Positions 31,637-35,910 of a stretch of 35,910 bases of DNA are shown piece by piece. A model generated the notes under the pieces. It was not told the DNA's origin. It searched no databases and saw nothing but the letters and a program-made list of their open reading frames with translations. Location of the stretch: NCBI GenBank assembly GCA_038118725.1, contig JAYOIK010000056.1:1-35910 (forward strand), in the 5' to 3' direction. The position numbers were made by a program, and so were the translations under genes. Every line of letters starts with the position of its first letter. Within the stretch, counting starts at the first letter, position 1. This DNA comes from JADHLJ01 sp038118725. GTDB taxonomy: Bacteria; Pseudomonadota; Alphaproteobacteria; Thalassobaculales; Thalassobaculaceae.

Positions 31637-32513
31637 CGATACTGGCCTTTCGGCTGGAACGCTTGGATTCTTCCGGCACCTCGTCAGGATCGGCGTCGTA
31701 ATCGAGCCTCTCCAGACCCGCCAAGGCAACAAACCGCTTGCCCTTGGCGCGGCCGATCAGGGTCAACCCGGCTTGCCGCGCCAGATCCACGCCCCAAGCG
31801 GTGAAGCCGGAACGGGAGATCAGGATCGGAACCCCCATCTGGACGGTTTTGATCACCATCTCGCTGGTCAGGCGCCCGGTGGTGTAGAAGATCTTGTCTC
31901 CGGCGGGGATGCCGTTCATGAACATATAACCGGCGATCTTGTCGATGGCGTTATGGCGTCCGACATCCTCCATATAGATCAGCGGCTTGTCTTCCCGACA
32001 CAACACACAGCCATGAATCGCGCCGGCCTCGAGATAGAGGCTCGGCGTCGCGTTTATCTTCGCGGAAAGCCCGTAGATCCACGAGGTTCGCAGCGTCGCG
32101 TCCTCGGGCAGCGCGATGTCCTCGAACTTTTCCATCAGGTCGCCGAACACCGTGCCCTGGGCGCATCCGGAGGTCCGGGTCTTCTTTTGAAGTTTTTCCT
32201 CGTAGTCGGTCTCGCGCGCGGTGCGGACCACCACCACCTCAAGATCCTCGTCGTAGTCGATACCGGTGACGACATCATCGGCGCGCAGCATGTTCTGGTT
32301 CAGCAAGAACCCCACGGCCAAGAGGTCCGGATAGTCACCGATCGTCATCGCGGTGACGATCTCCTGGCGATTGAGAAAGATCGTCAGAGGTCGCTCGGCG
32401 ACAACGGCGGTCTCGATCGCCCGGCCCTGGTGATCGATGCCCGAGACCTTTTCCGTCAGGCGCGGGTCGTCGGGTCGCGGCCCGAGAACGTAATCGGTGA
32501 AGGGGTTTCGCAT
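31629..32513 (-). CDS. fdhD: Formate dehydrogenase accessory sulfurtransferase FdhD
   Basis: A 294-residue FdhD, which carries sulfur from a cysteine desulfurase to the molybdenum cofactor of formate dehydrogenase. Seen: ERPLTIFLNRQEIVTAMTIG at the N-terminal domain, the sulfur-carrier loop TSGCAQGT with a single Cys rather than the CxxC of E. coli FdhD, EDVGRHNAIDK and YTTGRLTSEMVIK. HGCVLC in front of the EDVGRHNA motif is an unusual extra Cys pair. Start is ATG 32513 or the in-frame GTG at 32519; neither has a clear Shine-Dalgarno. It is coupled to mobA. No formate dehydrogenase structural gene lies in the window. Confidence 0.93.
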   Translation of the reverse strand: MRNPFTDYVLGPRPDDPRLTEKVSGIDHQGRAIETAVVAERPLTIFLNRQEIVTAMTIGDYPDLLAVGFLLNQNMLRADDVVTGIDYDEDLEVVVVRTARETDYEEKLQKKTRTSGCAQGTVFGDLMEKFEDIALPEDATLRTSWIYGLSAKINATPSLYLEAGAIHGCVLCREDKPLIYMEDVGRHNAIDKIAGYMFMNGIPAGDKIFYTTGRLTSEMVIKTVQMGVPILISRSGFTAWGVDLARQAGLTLIGRAKGKRFVALAGLERLDYDADPDEVPEESKRSSRKASIDA

Positions 32514-32587
32514 GAACACAATGTGGGTGACGGACGGGTAGATCGCAACGATTTCAAGCGCGGGATCCTTTCAGCCCGACAAGCCCC

Positions 32588-33262
32588 CTAGGGCATCTCG
32601 CAGCCGCGGTCCCGCAAGGCCGCGTCGACCCAGGAGCGATCCGAGGTACCGGCCTTGATCTCGGCCATCTGTTGCACCTCCGCATCCTGCTTCGCCTGAG
32701 TACGGGCGAGCGCGCCCTCGACCTCGTCGAAGGGCACCGCCAGGACACCGTCCCAGTCGCCGATCACCAGATCGCCCGGCTCGATCACCATGCCGTCAAA
32801 CGCGATCGGCGTATTGATCTCGCCCGGCCCGTCCTTGTAGGGCCCGCGATGCGAGACCCCGGCGGCGAAGGTCGGCAGGTTGACATCGACAAACGCCTCG
32901 ACGTCCCGGATCGCGGCGTTGAGGACAAAGCCGCCAACCCCGCGTTTGACGGCATGCGCGAGCATCAACTCACCCATCAGCGAGTTCGTGAGATCGCCGC
33001 CGCCATCGCAGACGATCACATCGCCGGGCGCGGCCATGTCGATCGCCTTGTGAAGCATCAAGTTATCGCCGGGCCGCGTGCGAACGGTCAGCGCCGGGCC
33101 GGCCATCTGCCCGGACTTGTGATAAGGCCGCAGCCTGGGACCGCCCGCGGTCATGCGCCACATGCTGTCCGAGACATTGGCAACGGGCAGGTCGAGAAAC
33201 TTCCGCGCGAGGTCAAGATCGACCGCGCGGGTTCGGTTGAGAATACGAAATCCGATGGTCAT
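32588..33262 (-). CDS. RraA-family protein (4-hydroxy-4-methyl-2-oxoglutarate aldolase-like)
   Basis: A 224-residue RraA/HMG-aldolase fold protein. Key residues are the Gly-rich segment CDGGGDLTNSLMGELM (85-100) and Arg119/Asp120 in NAAIRDVEAF, the metal and substrate positions of class II pyruvate aldolases of this family. In catabolic members the enzyme cleaves 4-hydroxy-4-methyl-2-oxoglutarate to pyruvate in gallate/protocatechuate pathways and decarboxylates oxaloacetate; other members bind RNase E. The presence of both R and D favours an enzyme. GAGGA lies 9 bases before the ATG. It is 68 bases upstream of fdhD on the same strand, with no sign of a functional link. Confidence 0.83.
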   Translation of the reverse strand: MTIGFRILNRTRAVDLDLARKFLDLPVANVSDSMWRMTAGGPRLRPYHKSGQMAGPALTVRTRPGDNLMLHKAIDMAAPGDVIVCDGGGDLTNSLMGELMLAHAVKRGVGGFVLNAAIRDVEAFVDVNLPTFAAGVSHRGPYKDGPGEINTPIAFDGMVIEPGDLVIGDWDGVLAVPFDEVEGALARTQAKQDAEVQQMAEIKAGTSDRSWVDAALRDRGCEMP

Positions 33263-33317
33263 GAAGCGTGGTCCTCATTCCATGATGTTAAGAGCGCGTC
33301 TCGCGACGATCGCTCGC

Positions 33318-33782
33318 CTATTTCCGGCGTGGCTTGTGATTGGGCGACGGGTCCAACAGACCCTCCCATAACTCACGGGTGCAGTCGGCAAAGGGGGCGC
33401 CTTCCTCCTTGGAAGCTAGAAGCCCACTATCAATAAGTTCAGCCGGGACAACCTTGGAAAAGAAGTCCGGAAACCTCTCCGGGGTTAGGCCCGCCGGGGA
33501 TACCCCATGTTCGTACAACGGTGATTTCCGATACTCCAACGGCAACTCGAGCTCCGTCGTACGATTGAAGTTACAACTATCGCCGATCGGCGCCATGGAG
33601 AAGCCGATGATCGGATCAAAGCCCCCGGGCTTGGAAAACACGAAGGTCACGACGATCGGCTTGCTGGTTCCCGACATGACGCCGAAATAGATCGAGGGGC
33701 CGGCGGCTTCCGCCGCGCGCGCGGGACGGGCGTCAACGCAAACCACCAGCAGAAGCGCGGCGAGAATCAAACGACGAAGCAT
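33318..33782 (-). CDS. Exported protein of unknown function
   Basis: A 154-residue product with a clear Sec signal peptide (RR, then hydrophobic LILAALLLVVCV, likely cut after ARPARA at about 23). The mature part is short, rich in Pro and Phe, and has two cysteines (in GDSCNF and ADCTRE) that could pair in the periplasm. No family was recognised. It ends in a basic Pro/Lys/Arg tail. It is 55 bases from the RraA-like gene, same strand, and divergent from the MFS gene. The gap 33783-33966 shows no clear regulatory element. Confidence 0.68.
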   Translation of the reverse strand: MLRRLILAALLLVVCVDARPARAAEAAGPSIYFGVMSGTSKPIVVTFVFSKPGGFDPIIGFSMAPIGDSCNFNRTTELELPLEYRKSPLYEHGVSPAGLTPERFPDFFSKVVPAELIDSGLLASKEEGAPFADCTRELWEGLLDPSPNHKPRRK

Positions 33783-33966
33783 GGCGGCCTTCCAAAAATT
33801 TTCGACAAGTTTCCCGATCCCGACCGATAGCGCAAGCCTCGACTGACCCCGCGGCGCGCCTGTCTCCCTCTCGCCACGCGGTTGTGACCAAACATCGCGA
33901 GACAGTGGCGCCGCGCATGCGTAGACTGGTGTTCTTCCCGCCTTCCTCCGCCGCTTTCGAGTCCCT

Positions 33967-35199
33967 ATGTCCCAGCCCCACGCCCACAGTGTCGAGACCT
34001 CCTATGGTTGGGTGGTCATCATCGCCTCTTTGCTGCTGCACAGTATCGGGCTCGGCGCGCCGAACATTCTTTTCGTGACCCTGAAACCCATCGCCGCCGA
34101 TCTCGAAACCGCGCGCGCGGTGCCGTCCATGGCCTACTCCCTGATGATGGTCGGTGCCGGGGTCGGCGGCATCCTCATGGGCTGGTGGATGGACAAGCGC
34201 GGGATCCTGCAACCCGTTCTGTTCGGCTCGGTGATGATCGCGCTGGGCGCCTATATCGCCAGCATGGCCGAGGATCGATGGAGCCTGTTCCTCGCCAACG
34301 GCCTGTTCATTGGTTTCATGGGCAAGGCGGCGATGATCGCGCCCCTGGTCGCCAACGCCACCAGGTGGTTCGACCGGCGCCGGGGCCTGGCGATCTCGAT
34401 CATTGCGTCGGGGCAGGGCCTGTCGGGCGCCGTCTGGCCGCCGATCATCCGCTACATGAACGACACGGTCGGCTGGCGCGAGACCTATTGGTATTTCTCG
34501 ATCTTCGCGATCTGTACCATGATCCCGCTGGCCTGGCTGATCCGGCCCAAGCCGCCGGTGCCGCCGCCCGGCGCGCCGAAGGAAGTCCAGGGCGAGGACG
34601 GCCTGGTCCTAGGCCTGCCCTCCAATCTGGTGCAAGGCATGCTCTGGCTCGCGGTGATCGGCTGCTGTACCTCGATGGCGATGCCGATCGTCCACCTGGT
34701 AAGCCACGCCACCGATCTCGGCCATCCGGCGGCGCGGGCGGCGGAGCTCCTCTCGGTGCTGATGGTCGCGGGCTTCATCAGCCGCATCCTGTTCGGCATG
34801 CTGGCCGACCGGATCGGCCCGGTGCGGACCCTGCTGATCGGCTCGGCTTGTCAGGCGATCATGCTGGCGGTATTCTCCGTCGTCACCAGCCTCGACGGCC
34901 TCTACATCTCGGCGATCCTGTTCGGCCTCGGCTTCGCCGGGATCATGCCCTGCTATCCGATGATCCTGCGCATCTGGTTCCCGGTCAGCCAGATCGGCTG
35001 GCGCATCGCCGCCCAATACCTCTTCGCCGCCCTGGGCATGGCCTTCGGCGGCTGGATGGCCGGCGCGATGTACGACCTCACCGGCTCCTACAGCGCCTCG
35101 TTCCTGAGCGGACTGGCCTTCAATGTGATGAATTTCGTGATGATAGGGGCGTTGTATCTCCGGTCGAAGCGGATGGAGGGGGAGGCGGTGACGGCGTGA
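33967..35199 (+). CDS. MFS transporter (monocarboxylate/oxalate-formate antiporter-like)
   Basis: A 410-residue major-facilitator protein with 12 probable helices. The N-half carries GYGWVVIIASLLLH-like SYGWVVIIASLLLH, the first of six helices, and the motif-A-like loop GWWMDKRG (65-72). The second half repeats it as GMLADRIGP. RWFDRRRGLAISIIASGQGL (about 138-157) is typical of the monocarboxylate/OxlT-type branch, so small organic anions are likely cargo. That branch assignment is moderate. The central loop is Pro-rich (RPKPPVPPPGAPKE). The start is the ATG at 33967; no regulator gene adjoins it. Confidence 0.86.
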   Translation: MSQPHAHSVETSYGWVVIIASLLLHSIGLGAPNILFVTLKPIAADLETARAVPSMAYSLMMVGAGVGGILMGWWMDKRGILQPVLFGSVMIALGAYIASMAEDRWSLFLANGLFIGFMGKAAMIAPLVANATRWFDRRRGLAISIIASGQGLSGAVWPPIIRYMNDTVGWRETYWYFSIFAICTMIPLAWLIRPKPPVPPPGAPKEVQGEDGLVLGLPSNLVQGMLWLAVIGCCTSMAMPIVHLVSHATDLGHPAARAAELLSVLMVAGFISRILFGMLADRIGPVRTLLIGSACQAIMLAVFSVVTSLDGLYISAILFGLGFAGIMPCYPMILRIWFPVSQIGWRIAAQYLFAALGMAFGGWMAGAMYDLTGSYSASFLSGLAFNVMNFVMIGALYLRSKRMEGEAVTA

Positions 35200-35708
35200 G
35201 GGTGACCTGACAAAACGGAACAGCGGCCGCCCCTACTCGTCGCCCCCGCGAATCCGTTTCCACTCCTTCGAAAGATTAGGGCTAAATCGGTGGCTGTCCC
35301 CAGACAGCCCCAGACAGCCCGAGGAGCCGCCAGGCGGCGCCTGTCCCGGGCTTGAACCGGGGTCTGGAAGGGTTTTGTCCGGCGCTAACTCCCAGTCTTT
35401 CCGACCGGTTCAGGGTGATTGACCGCTAGCGTGGCCTTCGTCGGACGGGACTAGGCGAGAAGGTTAGTTCGGTGACTGTCTCCGGACTTGAGAACTCTTT
35501 CCATGCGCCCGTCAAGGCATCAACTTATCCTTAAATATATTGTACATTTTATTATTCATAATCACTCTATTTTATATATAGAATATTTAATAAAAATACT
35601 CCATATCATCGACCGTTACAACATAAAAAATCTGTAGACTCCAGCAATATATGATAGCAAGATTGCGGCAATCTTAACAATGATCCTTTTCTTTGGATAA
35701 ATCGGTAT
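35200..35708. other. Gene-free region: dispersed repeats, a hairpin and a very AT-rich leader
   Basis: No gene is supported here. A perfect hairpin GGCTGTC-CCCA-GACAGCC lies at 35292-35309 and could end the MFS transcript, though no T-run follows. A 19-base motif occurs twice in direct orientation with 16 identities: TCGGTGGCTGTCCCCAGAC at 35287-35305 and TCGGTGACTGTCTCCGGAC at 35469-35487. It is reminiscent of short REP-like intergenic repeats of proteobacteria. From about 35525 to 35700 composition switches to strongly AT-rich (TTTTATATATAGAATATTTA), probably the promoter and leader of the following gene. Confidence 0.5.
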
Positions 35709-35910
35709 ATGGCCACGCCATTTTCAACCCTACATGGGTCAACGGGAAACAGCATAATTGATTCTCTACTGTCTGGCGCTCAGTGGAGCCTAGGAACGGA
35801 TCGAGTTCTGACGTGGGGCACCGGAGACAACGCTGACTATTTTTGGTTAAATCCCTCGGAGGCTCAAGCGATCCTTCAGCCTGCGTTCAATGCTTGGGAA
35901 GCCGTTGCTA
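35709..35910 (+). CDS. N-terminus of a probable secreted metallopeptidase/RTX-type protein (cut by window edge)
   Basis: An open frame of 67 codons runs from ATG 35709 to the window end with no stop. The product starts MATPFSTLHGSTGNSIIDSL and continues LLSGAQWSLGTDRVLTWGTG, then DYFWLNPSEAQAILQPAFNA and WEAVA. The pattern of an N-terminal 'IDxLLSGxxW' box, a strand with a Gly-rich turn and a helix ending in AFNAWEAVA is that seen before the zinc site of serralysin-like (M10) peptidases secreted by type I systems. There is no Sec signal. The catalytic HExxH would lie outside the window, so function is a guess by pattern. Shine-Dalgarno is weak; the leader is very AT-rich. Confidence 0.6.
   Translation, partial: MATPFSTLHGSTGNSIIDSLLSGAQWSLGTDRVLTWGTGDNADYFWLNPSEAQAILQPAFNAWEAVA

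Noticed and set aside
34008..35210. 400-codon alternate frame inside the MFS transporter gene
   Set aside because: The product is Arg/Pro/His-rich and has no transmembrane pattern; the overlapping frame is a clear MFS protein.
35287..35320. CRISPR-like or tandem array from CCCCAGACAG units
   Set aside because: Only two adjacent copies of a 10-base string are present, without spacers or cas genes; a hairpin explains them better.

Overview
The window is GC-rich DNA that looks alphaproteobacterial, most likely Rhodospirillales-like. The reasons are the glyQ-glyS-ppdK gene order, the alphaproteobacterial style of the UbiB-family and ArsJ-linked proteins, and the overall codon use. Most genes are ordinary chromosomal genes. 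Start sites were moved from the longest reading frame wherever a Shine-Dalgarno sequence or the family N-terminus pointed elsewhere.

Layout, left to right. (1) 1-1055: minus-strand 5' part of an acidic Gly/Asp-rich protein that runs off the window. (2) 1226-4529: a heptose-7-phosphate kinase-like gene coupled to an RND/MMPL-type exporter. (3) 9437-4484, minus strand: a tight operon of an extended-SDR protein (its catalytic Lys is Cys), a two-domain GNAT protein, a DapA-superfamily lyase and a feruloyl-CoA-synthetase-like ligase. (4) 9607-13170: a small exported protein, a metallo-beta-lactamase-fold protein, an ArsJ-type GAPDH and ArsJ, which form an arsenate-efflux operon. (5) 14400-13207 and 17250-14939, minus strand: a class III CoA-transferase, then a benzoate-CoA-ligase-like enzyme overlapping an alpha/beta hydrolase. 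(6) 17391-21193: a GGCT-like protein, a membrane-anchored trypsin-like protease, a PhyH dioxygenase, a SAM-methyltransferase-like gene broken by an in-frame TAG, and a PilZ protein. (7) 21314-21851: a minus-strand tRNA-Leu(CAA) gene split by a 238-nt group I intron, with tandem tRNA-derived repeats beyond its 3' end. (8) 21955-23545: an HExxH protein and a XerC/D-type recombinase. (9) 29460-23688, minus strand: glyQ, glyS, ppdK. (10) 29663-33782: a UbiB-family protein, mobA/fdhD, an RraA-like protein and an exported protein. (11) 33967-35199: an MFS transporter. (12) 35709-end: the 5' end of a probable secreted metallopeptidase behind a very AT-rich leader.

The clearest functional groupings are three. 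The GAPDH/ArsJ pair should make 1-arseno-3-phosphoglycerate and export it. FdhD and MobA both serve maturation of molybdenum-dependent formate dehydrogenase. Two separate CoA-ligase clusters point to activation of aromatic or other organic acids.

The most unusual element is the group I intron. Its splice sites, P1 with the U.G pair, P2, P3, P4, P5, P6, P7, P8 and P9 can all be drawn from the sequence, and removing it restores a complete tRNA-Leu cloverleaf including an encoded CCA.
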